NCBI GenBank assembly: GCA_038373865.1
Contig: JAXGGA010003878.1
Coordinates: forward strand, 1-64,000
From: Uloborus plumipes
Taxonomy: Eukaryota; Arthropoda; Arachnida; Araneae; Uloboridae
Length of the DNA stretch: 64,000 nucleotides
Direction: 5' to 3'
This document shows positions 22,660 to 34,599 of this stretch, in pieces. The notes below the pieces were generated by a model. It ran no database searches. It saw only the letters and a program-made list of their open reading frames with translations, and had not been told where the DNA came from. The translations under genes were made by a program, and so were the position numbers. Numbering within the stretch: the first letter of the stretch is position 1; each line of letters starts with the position of its first letter.

Positions 22660-23360
22660 CTTTCAGCTTTGTTCTATTCCACAGACACTCTTTCGCCGGA
22701 AAGTTATACCCTCCACTTCGACACCATCCTTATTAAAATTACCTTCAAAACAGTACACATGCATCAAAGCACATCTTCTGCATATTAGAATGATATTTTG
22801 GAAGATGAAAGCATTCTGTTAGAACTCATTTGAGGTCCTTCTAGCGAGCACTTTTTTACCGGAAAGTTAGAAAAATTCATACTCTCCACTTTGACAGAAA
22901 CGTTATTCAAATTTACCTTCAAAATAGATCAAAGCACACTCACACAGTGTTCTTATCTTCTGCTTTTAGAATGATCGTTTGTTTCGGGACATCTTAATAA
23001 TGTTACAACTCGTTTAAGATCCTTCTAGTGAGCATGCTTCCATCAGGAAAACTATGAAACTTTATACCTTCCACACCGACGTCATCATTAGAAAATTTAC
23101 CTCCAAAATAGTCATCAAAGCACACACGCATATTTTCTGCATTTCAAATAATGTTTTTCTTAAGGTGATGACAGAGCCTTATTCTTTCGCTATTCGTTCA
23201 GGATCCATTCAGCGATACTCGCGACCACCAGAAAGTTATAGAACTTAATACCCTCCACTTCGACACCATCCTTATGACTACTTCCTTCAAAATCAGGCCC
23301 ATTTACCGAAGCACACTTGGCAGAGTGTTTTTATCTTCTTTTATCTGCCTTTAGAATTTA
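22660..23360. repeat. ~185-bp tandem repeat, four degenerate units
   Basis: CCGGAAAGTTATA-like strings recur at about 22695, 22858, 23043 and 23230. Each is followed by CTCCACTTCGACA-like, ACCTTCAAAATAG-like and ATCAAAGCACA-like blocks in the same order. Spacing is 163-187 bp. No consistent reading frame crosses the units. Confidence 0.8.
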
Positions 23361-23373
23361 ATTCTAAACTTTC

Positions 23374-23415
23374 CCTAAACGCGATCTTTTCTTTTTCTTT
23401 CAGATCGCGTTTAGG
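23374..23415. repeat. Short hairpin with 14-bp stem
   Basis: CCTAAACGCGATCT and its exact inverse AGATCGCGTTTAGG flank a pyrimidine-rich loop of about 14 nt. Confidence 0.75.
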
Positions 23416-24559
23416 GACTTTCCGCAATGTCATCACACCTCGGAAAAACAGTTCTCCGACAAGCATTACATGCAGTCAGATTCATTTTGATCCACATTTA
23501 TCTTCTTTTAATTGCCCCACTGATACTTTAAGAGTGTATTGCATTTATTGACGTAAAAAAGGGGTAAATCAAAGTTAGAAAGGTTATTTATATAAATGTA
23601 GTGCTACTTTGAACGGAAACAAAAGTCGACATATTTTTTTAACTCCCCAATTTTATTTCTTATCACATTGCTGTAACATATGGTTTTTTTAGGAAAAATC
23701 AATCTATACATTTAGAGCAGCTCAGGTACGACATAACAGCAAGTAAGATAGCAAAAGCACGAGTAATAAAAATTAAAACAAATCAACAAAGGAGCATCTG
23801 ATTTCTTTAAAAAAAAAGTTAAGCAAAGAAAAATAAGTAATGTAGTCTTTATAAGGAGTTAATATAAGTTCTGGCGTTCCAGTATAGTTTGGTAATATCT
23901 CCACAGTTCAGAGACTCTTTGGCAAGTTTGGGCATATAAGAAGATGGTCAGTGTTTATAACGTCGGAATTACGTATTCGGTAAATACCAGATGGATGGAT
24001 GACTGTGTTATTGCAACGCTTTGGCATACATTCATGGCCAGTTTTTAGTCTGAAGTTTGCTACATAGTCTAGTCATATTAGACATTAAAATCGCAAATCG
24101 CGATGTAGTTCTGAATTTTTAATATGTTGTTAGGGTCACTTAGGGTAGTGTAAACATAAGTTTTTCACCTTATTAAAACCTGTGCTCGCTGCGTTTTCGG
24201 ACTTTTTTCAGTTTTTCATTTATAACTTCTAAACTATGCAACTTTTTATGATGCATTAGAAGATGATGCCCATTTTGAAGAACAATAAATTTGCAACAAT
24301 TTAAGTTCAAGTGGCGTTCTGTAGGACCAATAGTTTAGGAAATATCGTACTTCGAAAATTGGTGATTTTTTTGCGAAAAGTGAAAAAAATATGCTTCGAT
24401 CATACTTTGGACCAAATATCGACATAAATTCCTATTCTACAACACAAAAAATGGACATGTAATTAGAGTACGTTTAATCAGCTGTCATTCAAGCCCAAAT
24501 AGAAGCCTGTAGGCTCAATACTTCATTTACAATCGCAAAATAACAAATTTTTAAAATTT
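23416..24559. other. No recognisable gene
   Basis: AT-rich sequence; nothing supported on either strand. Confidence 0.4.
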
Positions 24560-25090
24560 TTAATTTTTTTGAGAAATGGGCAAAGTTGTGCACCTTCTGG
24601 ACATCGGCAAACAAATATTTTTTTTTCTTTTGCCTGTTGATCAGTTCCATAGAAGCTCCAAAAGACTCTGCGAAACCCAAATTGAAGATCACTACCTTCT
24701 TTCCGAACGATTCGTTTATTACATCCAAAAGTAAGTAAGGAAGGAAGGAAAAACTATTAACGGTGTACTTTCTAGGCATCGGCAAGAAAGTAAAGATTTT
24801 CTTCTTGCCTATTGATTCTCGGTACCCAAGGACACTGCGGAACACGTATTAAATATCGCTGCTCCATTTCCAAATAATTCGTGTACCGCATCTAAAAATA
24901 AGTAAGGAAGAGACAGCAACTTTCCGGTTAACGGCACGTAAATGAAGCATTTTTTGCCTCGACTCCTGGGAATCATAAATGGAAGATCGCTCTGTTCTAG
25001 TACCTTATTTTCCGAATGATCGCCTCTGAAAGTAAGTAAGGAAGGGAAAACGACTTACGGATCATCGTGTACTTTCCGGGCATCGGCATG
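24560..25090 (-). repeat. ~160-bp exon-like tandem units next to a candidate exon
   Basis: On the minus strand four units recur at about 25069, 24919, 24761 and 24588. Each carries a version of ENLYLHADARKVH (EENLYFLADA-stop-KVH, KKKYLFADVQKVH, and a weaker KKCFIYVPLTGK), and a TCCTTACTTACTT tract precedes a SLPYLL-like or AG-preceded segment. The first unit is the 3' end of the candidate exon at 25059-25324, with a perfect GTAAGT donor. Later units have stops and decayed donors. The pattern fits tandem duplication of an exon with its intron boundary, then decay, but could also be plain satellite growth. Confidence 0.55.
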
Positions 25091-25324
25091 CAAATAGAGA
25101 TTCTCTTCCACCGTGCCTTCCCAAGCGTCGGCAGTAAATATTCTCGTCTCGGCAGTCGACAACTGGTTCCCCAAGCACAAAAGCAAGCTCGCTCCAACGA
25201 AAAGATTTTTCCTCCAACTTCCCATCGCTCCGAAATTTTGCGTTTGATCTATATTAAGGGCTTCTCTCGTTAACAAGTCATTGTCTGAAGATCTACAGTC
25301 AGAAGATTTCACATTTCCATACAA
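25059..25324 (-). CDS. Candidate exon encoding a secreted-protein N-terminus
   Basis: The minus strand is open for 88 codons and bounded by good splice signals: a T-rich tract ending CAG (25327-25325) just upstream, and GTAAGT (25058-25053) just downstream. An internal ATG at 25225 sits in a purine-rich context (GCGATGG). It would begin MGSWRKNLFVGASLLLCLGN, which looks like a signal peptide (basic N-terminus, hydrophobic core, then QLSTAETR as a likely cleavage zone). The mature part is acidic (ADAWEGTVEENLYLHADARK). If translated from the upstream acceptor instead, the hydrophobic stretch is internal. I do not recognise the family. No further exon is identified with confidence; a chance open frame remains possible. 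Confidence 0.4.
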
Positions 25325-25329
25325 CTGAA

Positions 25330-26802
25330 AAACAAAACAATAGAAATATCACCATTGTTGTCATACTGAAGGGCAGCGTATTGAAATTTAAACTCTCTCC
25401 AATAGGAGAAACTAGGGAGATTTGACGCATGGGGATTTTCTCCATAAAAAAATATTTAGGTAAAATTTAAGTTATATTGCTGGTTGATCAATTACATAAG
25501 AGTAAATTGCAGGGAAAAAGCAATTTCAGAATTATCTGCGGTTTTCAAGAAATTCATTGTAAAATGATACATTGCCTTCACCTTCCGGAAAGCGCGACAT
25601 ACCGATACACGGCAGGGTCAGAATGGCCCATATTACATTTTAAGAGCATTCAAAATATATTTAATGAATAATTTAGTAGTAAATCATGATTTTGACAACT
25701 ATTAATCAAACATCTCAAAAGTATATCCAAGGTCCAGGGGTCGACTTTGAGTGCAGATACAGTGGACCTGGTCCATTTCTTTCAAATAGAACTAGAGCTG
25801 CGAATCTTTGTTCTTGCTCCTGGGTCGTAAAAACACAGCGCGTGCTCGAATGTTAAAATTTAATTTTCAAAATTTAGGAATTCGTCAACTATTTTAAATT
25901 AAATTTTGAGGATTTTCTTTGAAATTTATATGTGTTAGTCACTTTTCTAGCTATGTAATGATGTGCAGTAATTGTAATAATTTTAATGCAAGTTGGTCAA
26001 AATTTAGCTTCAACAAAGGAAAGCTGCTTAGGGAGACTTGACCCAACCACTATCTTGAAGCGTTTGTTTGAATTGATGATTTTTTGTGAACAGCTAACAT
26101 ATAGTGATTTAGGTCAAATGATTAAATTTTATCAAAGTATAAACTATATTTACTGAGATTAAAACCTGAGACTGTAACTTTTATCGATCCTCCCGACATT
26201 ACCATACAAAATAGCCGGGTCACAAGTTTTGAATTAGACTTCTGCTTTTCTGCTGATGTCGAACAGGATTAATTAAAGAAAAACTATATAACACTTCATT
26301 TAAAGTGGAAATTTTGTGCTAATTCAAATATCACTCATTAGAACTAAAAACAGCATCAAACCTGTATCTTTGCTTTTAATTTATGAATATTCTTACATTC
26401 TTGAGGTGGGTCATGTCTCCCTATGTATTGGGTGAAGTCTCCCTAGGCCCTAGGGACACATAACTCATATGTAGACCTCAGGCTTATAATTTTTTTGACC
26501 TATTTCTACTTAGATTTAAGCAATTATTTTTAGTCAAAATCACGTGTTATTTACATGTATTTTTCATTGAGCTCTAAGTATTACACAAAAAAATTGAAAC
26601 GTGAAAAACCAAAAGTTGGGTCAAGGCTCCCCAGTTTCCCCGAATGTGGTTTTAAGCACTTTATTTTCTCACGCATTCAATTTTACTTAAAATTAACTTT
26701 ATATTCCTATACTAAATGTAATCAAACTCAAGCATTGTACTCTGTACTATTTACCGGATTGAAAGATTCTTGTGCACAAAATAGTCTCAGTCGTATGCGT
26801 AG
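25330..26802. other. No recognisable gene
   Basis: AT-rich intergenic-like or intronic sequence; no supported feature. Confidence 0.4.
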
Positions 26803-26804
26803 TA

Positions 26805-27436
26805 GGGTGGGTCAAAAAATACTGAAATTTCGATGATGGACAGCGCGGAAAAGGTGCCATTGGGGGAGCAAAGTTCACATAAAAAAAATTTGAAGTTTCT
26901 TGGTAGATTTCTTGATCTGCCGTAATTACGTTAAAATTTGGAAAAGTGCAGTTTTTTGAGATTTTTAGGAATTTTTTAAAAAATGTTTAGCACCTAACAT
27001 CTAAAAATGCATCATATATGACAAACAATGCAATTATTTTTCGACAAATACCCCGAAAAAACAGCATTTTGACGTTTTGACATACTTTTTAATAAAGTTA
27101 TAAAAATGGGAAATTTCCAAATCTACGTATTTTTGGAAAAGGAAGTTCTTATTATCTCAATTATCTCACAATTATCTCAATTTCTTATGGGATTTCCATG
27201 CCCCAAAATGGCAACTTTTCCACCCTACCCGTTATCTAAAACAGAAGACATTTTTCTTAATAATTTGCTAAAATTGTCGAAAAAACCGTCTTTTCTCCTC
27301 ACTTCAACGCGCTTGCGGCAAATAAAAAAATCGACAGAAAAATTTCAAATTTTTTATGGGCACTTTGCTTCCCTAATGGCACCTTTTCCGCAATACCAAT
27401 CATCGAAATAAAAGAAAAGTGTTTTTCGACCCACCC
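26805..27436. mobile_element. 632-bp MITE with TA target duplication
   Basis: Ends are GGGTGGGTCAAAAA and TTTTTCGACCCACCC, flanked by TA (26803-26804; 27437-27438). Inner inverted similarity continues for some 100 bp (GGAAAAGGTGCCATTGGGGG near 26848 against CCCTAATGGCACCTTTTCC near 27371). A TA target places it with the Tc1/mariner superfamily. The 101-codon frame inside is fortuitous. Confidence 0.83.
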
Positions 27437-27438
27437 TA

Positions 27439-29937
27439 ATGCATAGCAGGTGAACAGTGTAATATTTCAGAATCATTTCTTCGTAAAATTTAGATTTTTA
27501 TATTTTCTTTCATTTATTTAAGAACTTTGGTGTAACATTTCGTGAAATATTGTAAACCTTCGTTGGGAGTAATACATAAAACCACGCAATTGCATAACGA
27601 TTCCTAGCAAGCACAGATAACTTTGTTTTCTCAAAATTAGGTTCTACCTTACCTTAACTCAAAAATCTAGCAGATATTATTTTAAACAAAGTAAGAATTT
27701 TTAGGGATTTACCATCATATTTTGTTTTCATCTTTTAAGTTTTCGTTTGGAGATTTTTTCATCCATACTCCAGAAAGCAAATTTTAAAACGAAATCGGGT
27801 CATTTGTTTTGAGATTTTTTTTAAAAGTTTGATATCAAAATAAATCGCACACTTAAAAGATTGTGGCACAATTAAAAAAAATCAAAATATCGAATATCTA
27901 CAGATGTTCGTTCATGAAACTTAGATTGACACAAAAAGAAACGTTCATTTCAGGAACGTTCTAAATACAGTCGAACTAAAATGTTCATAAACGTCACGTT
28001 ATTGAGTACCTCATAGCTAACTGTTTTTGCAAAATTTGTAAGTGGATGATTTTTATGTAGCCATGCAGTGAAGTTATGCAGTGAGATTCTGGTTTTATAT
28101 TCAAATTTCTGTAGTCGCTCCTTATGGGGCAACATATTCCCTCGGAGGGAAAATCTTTAAACTGTCTAGGATGTTAAAATGTATATAATTTATTTTCAAT
28201 AACATATTTTCACTTGTTAAGAAACCATTTCTGGTTCTTAGCTAACCGCTATTTCTATTAATCATTTAAAGTTATGCTTTATGAAGCTAAATAATAAATC
28301 CTAATTTTCTCCATGGTATTCAGTGTTTTTAATTTTCCACATTTTCTTTGATTTTTAAAATAATTTGAAATCTATGGCAGAAGTGTTCATGGGGGGGTGT
28401 ACAGATTATATTTTTAAGGGAAGAGTTGCATTCTTCCTTACATATTTTCATGGGGGATTAATATACCCCAACGACCCGAGTTGAACCTCGTATGTGACGC
28501 ATAAGCTTAGTTTATTTAATTATCGTTTAACACAAAAAATTCCAAATAATTTTTGGAGGCAGCTAAAACAACCCTCAGAACACACACGTAATTCATAATA
28601 ACACTTAACTTTTACATTACAACAAAATTAAATATTTTTTGGAAAGATTATTTCCCCTTAGTCATCGGTCTCGGCTACATTTTACTTTCTTATGTGCTAC
28701 ATTGTACTCTATCGAACCATATATTTACTTTTATTGTAATGTAAAAGTCAAGTACGAGGAGGAATTTGTTGGCACAATTCTTTCGGTTTTCGGTTTTTAG
28801 TATTCGGTCTTTGCTACATTGTTGTAAAACACCATTATATTTCTCAAATTTTGGATGCTTCTATTGAAACCACATAAGTGCCGTTTAGTAGTAGGTACCG
28901 ACTTAACGCTACATACTGTTCAAAACAGAACTCTATGTTCAGGTTTGTGTAAATTAACTTTTTGAAAAAAATATTTAAAACGTTTTACTATAATATACCC
29001 TTAAAGTTTACATTCCAGCTGTCGATTTCCCGTTGTTCTATTTTCTGCAGCATCTGTTGCTACTGGTGAATAAATGCTTGAAAAGCAACAGTAGACAAGG
29101 TGGTATCAGATTGCAGAACAACAGTCGAGTTGTTGTGCAACATTCGCGTGTATGAGAGTCCCATCCGTATAATACTATTAGAAAATCAGTTGTGTGGATG
29201 AGGGAGTAGCAAGAAAAAGCAACATAATGCTGCTTACCTTCAAATATTATGTAAAATGACACTTAAATCTCCCGTATTAGAAAAATATTCAATGTAAAAC
29301 CACCAGTATTCGTTACCCGCACTCTGTACTAGGAGTTGACTCCTTTAGGAAAACAAATAAACGAGAGACGGATGCACCAAAAAGTTAGCTAAGAGAGCTT
29401 TTTCACTCAACGATACGCAACCATAAATCGTACACGATTGTGGTTATCCGATATTAGTGCACACAAAATTGCATAAACATATGCTATGCTCTTTTTTCAT
29501 CTAACGATTCAAGGACGATTGTTTCATGTTCGTTTGAGCGATGTCCTTTATCGGATCATTCATGTCGGATAGCATTCATCGTGTCTTTTGAATTGGGGCG
29601 ACCTTCATTCATCCGTTTGCTTTTCTTGAAGGAGGGCGATGACATATGAAATCATATCGGTCGAATGGAAAAGCAAAGCAATAGACAACATGATAGCGTA
29701 CTTATCGTTGTAGTATTATCGGCTGATTTGTGCTGTTTTCTTGTCGATAAGTGAAAAATCGCGTTAAGAATAAGCTGAATGCTAATCATGATAAATTTAA
29801 ACACCATTTTATATCTTATAATTCTTAACAATTTCTTATTTCCCTCGTTAATATATATATTTTTTAAATTGCCAACTGCTAGTGCGGCTGTCAAGGACTG
29901 GTGATTTGACTTTAAATTAATGTTTACGAGCAAACGC
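27439..29937. other. 2.5 kb without a recognisable gene
   Basis: AT-rich. A 15-nt inverted pair ACTTTTACATTACAA / TTGTAATGTAAAAGT lies at about 28608-28622 and 28735-28750. Nothing else was identified. Confidence 0.4.
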
Positions 29938-30660
29938 ATCTTGGTAAAGGAGTCGTACTGACATAGCCCTTGGTTACAGCAATTGAAAAATGGGGGCAGG
30001 ATTGCAAAAAAAAAAGAAAAAAAGTGAAATAGAGTCTGGCACAGGGATATTTATGTGAAACCTCTTTTCTCTTTCCTTCAATCAAAAAATACAAATTAAT
30101 AAAGAATAAATTGAGTGAGTGAGTAACAAGAACAAAAATCAAGAAAACTCTTAAATCACTGAGAAAGGTGACATTTAAATCCCTCAAAACAAAGAACTTT
30201 AAATTAATTTTTGGAAGCAAGAGCTTTTAAGTGAAAGGGCAGTAATGATACAGGGCTGGGTTTCAGCAGTTGAGAAACAGGGGAAGCATTGCGAAAATGA
30301 AAGTGAAATAAAATAGGGCAGAGGAGACTTGTGCTCCTTAATCCATTACACGAGGACCGTTTTATTCACTTGAGAAATAAAAATTAATAAAAACCAACGG
30401 CATAAAAGAGTAACGGGAACAAAAAGCAAGATAACTCTTAAAACATGACACGAGTTGGCATTTGAATTGCTCAAAATAAAACATAAATTCAAATTCATTC
30501 TTAGAAGCAAGAGTTGTTAGGTGAGGGGCAATAATGACATGGGGTAGGTTTGAGCAATTAAGAAAACGGGAGAAGCATTGCAAAAAATGAAAGTGAAATA
30601 GAATAGGGCCGAGGGAGATTTATGGGAGTGCTCCTTCCTCCGAATCTAACACGAGGGCCG
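29938..30660. repeat. ~290-bp tandem repeat, about 2.5 units
   Basis: The block GCAGTAATGATACAGGGCTG...GAAGCATTGCGAAAATGAAA starting about 30238 recurs near 30527 and, more diverged, near 29946. Internal order (AGTGAAATA, then AATTAATAAA, then AACTCTTAAA, then GGAAGCAAGAG) is kept in each unit. Spacing is 289-292 bp. Confidence 0.75.
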
Positions 30661-30832
30661 TTGAGATATCGCAGCCTTCCTGAATAAATTTGTGTCGAAA
30701 AGCACAAACATTCCAAAAGTACATCCACGAAAACAATGGAAAGCTAACGGCGCCTAGAATTAATATCTGAGCAGCGAAAACAATGCTCATGCAAATCTGT
30801 GGAACAAAATCTTTTGCAGACAAAGATTCCAC
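30620..30832 (-). other. Unrecognised open frame with a membrane-like segment
   Basis: The minus frame encodes SIVFAAQILILGAVSFPLFS, a plausible membrane-spanning helix, followed by a charged tail with a DSEEG patch. It has no ATG near its start and overlaps the last unit of the ~290-bp array. It may be an exon of an unknown gene or a chance frame. Confidence 0.2.
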
Positions 30833-31732
30833 ATTTTAACGACACATTTCCGCGGTTCGAAACGTTTTATTGGATCCGTGCTCGAGGGGTTTTGAATACG
30901 AGATTAATTGGACTTGAGAATTCTTAACGAAAATAGAAATGAACAATCGATTTTAGAGTGTTTGGATGCATAAATCACCTAAATTGTGTGCGAAAGTTGC
31001 AGCTGTCATTTATGTATGGACTTGTTGGAGCGACAGTGGTGTAATGCAAAAAGTTAACAATTTCTTTTCAGCGTAGAACTATAGTTTTTCCATTACGTGA
31101 ACCAGTAGCGCAAAAATATTACAAAAGATATGAGCCACAAAACTTTTCCACTAACCTGAACTTTTGTTCAGGGTAGAATAACAGTGGTGGAAGTTTCTAC
31201 AAAAGGGGAATATTTTTAAATTCATAACTGTCCTTGTTTGGACACGACTTTCTTTTAGTAAATGCATCGTTAATGTAGAAGGTCGTATAGAGTTACATTA
31301 AAACAAATAACATGTAACTTTTCATAAAAGTTGACACCCATTTAAAAAAGTATCAATGTTAAGACGGTTTTTAAAAATTTAAATGGAATTCTAACCACGC
31401 CATATATTTCAAAATATGAACCCCATTTCTCACTTCATTGTCGCCTTCTGAATTATTAAACCAATCGGAAGTTATTTTTATCTGTGAACAAGCAATACTG
31501 AACTACACTTCGTAAAAAAATATTTCACATTTCTTGTAATCATAACTTTATTTAATTTACTTTTTTAAAATAAAGGTATAAAACAATGAGAAGAAACCTA
31601 ATTCGGTATCACTGAAATTAATACATCAATTGTAATAAGAAAAGGGCAACTGTAATTGTTTACTAAAAAACAAAAACATGACTAAAGTACAAACTCTGAT
31701 ATAAAAAATCCAGATGGAGGCAGGACCGCGCC
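30833..31732. other. No recognisable gene
   Basis: AT-rich; nothing supported. Confidence 0.4.
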
Positions 31733-31969
31733 GTGCCAATGCGCAAAGCCGTGCGGCACAGGGGGGCGCCAGAGCCTAAAAGGCGCCGAGCTCTACCGAC
31801 CAAAAAAGCTCCAAAGAGGAAAAAAAAATCCGAATTTAAAAATAAAATTGAACTTTTTATTAAAACGAACTCTGGCGATGAAATTATATTGCTCAATGAG
31901 ACACGCAATCGTCTCGCTAACTACCCATATAGGAAAAATTATTGCCTTGTGTCTAAACAAGCTATTTAG
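31733..31969 (+). other. Unrecognised basic open frame in a GC-richer island
   Basis: The plus frame is strongly basic at the start (RGAPEPKRRRALPTKKAPKR) and lies in a short GC-rich patch (31715-31800) that stands out from its surroundings. A second frame opens at ATGGAGGCAGG (31711) just after CCAG, a possible splice acceptor. The composition resembles the start of a retroelement or a nuclear protein exon, but I recognise no family. Confidence 0.25.
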
Positions 31970-32690
31970 AAGCTTAATCTTTTACACTGGAAACACGGGA
32001 TGTTAATGCACTTTTCTTCCGAATGAGGCGCCGTGTAAGCTATTTCAGCATGTCTATAAGGTTATAATAGTCCAGGATCTGACAGCACTTCGGTAGGAAT
32101 GTTTGAGTAGGGGGAATTTTTTTTCAAAAATGTTTAGCAGGTGCCCTAGGAAGTATTTTGGACTCGGGTGGACATCCGCCACCTGGTGCATTTTTTTTGC
32201 TATGACGTCATCAAAGATGGCGGCCATTTTGGTTCTCATAAATGCTAAAAAATGCCCAGCACTTGTGCAGGAAATTTAAAATTTGAGAATTTCTTTTCAA
32301 AAATGTTCAGTAGGTGTCCTAGAAAGAATTTTAGACTCGGGTGGACACCCGCCTCCTCTTAAATCTTCCGGTTATGACGTCATCAAAGATGGCCGCCGCT
32401 CGATCGTATAAATGCTCATATCTATATTGATATTTGACCGATTTGCATGAAAATTACAATTTTTTTACTAATTTGTCTGATGCTTATTTGTCTTTTAGCT
32501 GCACTGTTAGAAATTTACTCAAAAATGAAAATTTAAAATCAATTTATTTATTTATTTTTATTTTCAACTACCATAACTTAACCATAAAAAATGGTATTAA
32601 CCCTTTATTTGTGCGAGAAACTGCTAACTCTCCTCTGCTTGCATGCCAAAAGATACAACCGTATTACAAATCAGTAAATTTAAATTTATA

Positions 32691-33341
32691 CAGGGTGTCC
32701 ACTCCAATCGTGGACCAATAGCTAATTTCTAAACCGTTAGAGATAAGCATATAGTTTATTTAGGAAAAAATCTCCAAATTATGAAAGGAATTTTGGGTCT
32801 ATTCAATGTTTTTCAAAAAATCAAATTTTGAAAGAGTTACGAAATTTAAATTTTTATACAGTCCCGCAGTCCTATCAATCATATTTAGTAAAACATTCTT
32901 GACACTGTAACGTTTAAAACTAAAAAAAAATCACTGTTCTACGACAAAAATTGACCGAGTTATGACGTTTTGAAAAATCAAGATTTTGAAGGATTTCGCA
33001 TACGGTCCCTTAAGCAATCTCTCGATGACGTCATGAAACAATGCAAAATCTTGATTTTTCAAAACGTCATAACTCGGTCAATTTTTGTGGTAGAAGAGTG
33101 ATTTTTTTTTAGTTTTAAACGTTACAGTGTCAAGAATGTTTTACTAAATATGATTGATAGGACTGGGGGGCTGTATAAAAATTTAAATTTCGTAACTCTT
33201 TCAAAATTTGATTTTTTGAAAAACATTGAATAGACCCAAAATTCCGTTCGTAATTTGGAGATTTTTTCCTAAATAAACTATATGCTTATCTCTAACGGTT
33301 TAGAAGTTAGCTATTGGTCCACGATTGGAGTGGACACCCTG
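32691..33341. mobile_element. 651-bp foldback MITE in the left arm, TA target (copy 1)
   Basis: Ends CAGGGTGTCCACTCCAATCG and their inverse, flanked by TA. Arms of about 300 bp surround a short centre that itself contains GATGACGTCATG. The homologous right-arm position reads TTTATATAAAATAG without the element, an empty site showing a 2-bp TA duplication. A second copy is at 41906-42555. Confidence 0.93.
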
Positions 33342-33530
33342 TATAAAATAAATATGAATGAGACAAAATACGAAAATTCCGACATGTTGTAGCAGTTAAG
33401 GAGAAGTACTTGATCTCTTTATCACAGTTCCGAATTTATTGTTGATTATGATTTTTCTTCCTAACCTTCGAAGAACCGTCTTTACTATCCTGTAGTGCTA
33501 AAGGTACAATGTGCAAAAATATTGTCTCAA

Positions 33531-33900
33531 TTAATGGTGCGTGGCACTCGTTGCACTAGAAGGTGGCAAATTCTCAAGGCCAATATTCTTCACGTGATCA
33601 TACGCTGTAATTCTTAGTTCATCTAAAAATTTACATAATGATCCTTTTCGTATTACCTGCACAACGCATTCTTTTGCTGATTCGCGAATTTTTTCTACGT
33701 ATTCCAGTCGGATGATATACCAATTTTCTCCAAATATTTCATACAAACATAATGAAGAGCTGTTTTTTTAGTGTAAAATGTACTCCAGTTGTTTGATCCA
33801 GATATTGCGTGGATGGTTGGTAGGTTTTCATCTTTGTTTCGGTGAGTATTATGAGCAAACAAAAGTCTCGTAGAATCCATAACTCCAGTGTACCCCTAAA
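33531..33900 (-). pseudogene. Decayed transposon-linked ORF, left-arm copy
   Basis: Two overlapping minus frames together read as one protein tail. The first has NLPTIHAISGSNNWSTFYTK (33695-33880); the second has SAKECVVQVIRKG, FLDELRITAYDHVKN and ENLPPSSATSATHH (33531-33746). The order of an (I/L)HAITGCDTTS-like block followed by an LPPTxxA-like block recalls a family of uncharacterised animal proteins often found in repeats. Here TGCDT has become SGSNN. The frames differ by a shift near 33720. The right arm carries the inverse copy. Confidence 0.5.
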
Positions 33901-34351
33901 GTTCCGCTACTTCCTCTGCTGTCAAGCAAATTATAATGATGCCCAATTCCTGATAATGCCCAAAAGTTGTTGATTAGGATAGGCAGAGTAGCATCTTGAG
34001 AGATCTTAATGACATGTATAAAAATACTGCTTACCTTGTTTCTAAGCGTTCGGATTCTTTAGGGGAAAATTTGCTCTAATTGTAAAAGATATTATGCTCT
34101 TCCACAGCACTTTGTGATGCTCCCAATATATGATTTAAATAATAATAATAATAATAAAAAATAGTTATTACTTTCAAGGGTTTGTTTTTATTTGTCATAG
34201 CCTTTCGTGCAAAAAAGTTCACTATATAACAGGACTTTTCATCAAACAAGGCTTCTTCTCTTGTGTTGCCATAAGATTTTTCTAGCTCTTTTTACAATGC
34301 ACCTATTTGTAATCTTAACATAAACTCTTGTTCATTTAACAATGAACAGTT

Positions 34352-34599
34352 GGATGGTGTTATGCAAAAAGGAGTTAACCCACAAAACATAAAAAAATGA
34401 GTTATCTAACTGTGATGGTAAAATATGTTGCTTTCTACATTAAGCAAAAATATTTAAGCCCTATCAGCATTTCATGGTAACATATCATTGGTGTATTGAT
34501 ATAGAGCTCCATGCTTTTTGCCAGAGTTTGTTGACTTTAAAGCCCACTATCTCAAAATCAGGTTTTTGTGGGTTAACTCCTTTTTGCATAACACCATCC
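34352..34599. mobile_element. 248-bp MITE with AGTT target duplication (copy 2)
   Basis: Ends GGATGGTGTTATGCAAAAAG and their inverse; AGTT at 34348-34351 and 34600-34603. The right arm of the palindrome, at about 35150-35165, reads GAACAGTTTTCAG with a single AGTT, so it is the pre-insertion site. Copy 1 is at 19710-19956, in the opposite orientation. Confidence 0.93.

Noticed and set aside
22660..23360. Direct repeats with regular spacing considered as a CRISPR-like array
   Set aside because: Units are ~185 bp, degenerate, without short repeat/unique spacer structure, and the window is eukaryotic.
27106..27411. 101-codon plus frame inside the 632-bp MITE
   Set aside because: Lies wholly within a short TA-flanked MITE, shows no motif, and similar MITEs are non-coding.
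28460..28500. GGTTCAACTCGGG-like string (minus) considered as a tRNA B box
   Set aside because: No matching A box, acceptor stem or anticodon arm could be drawn around it.
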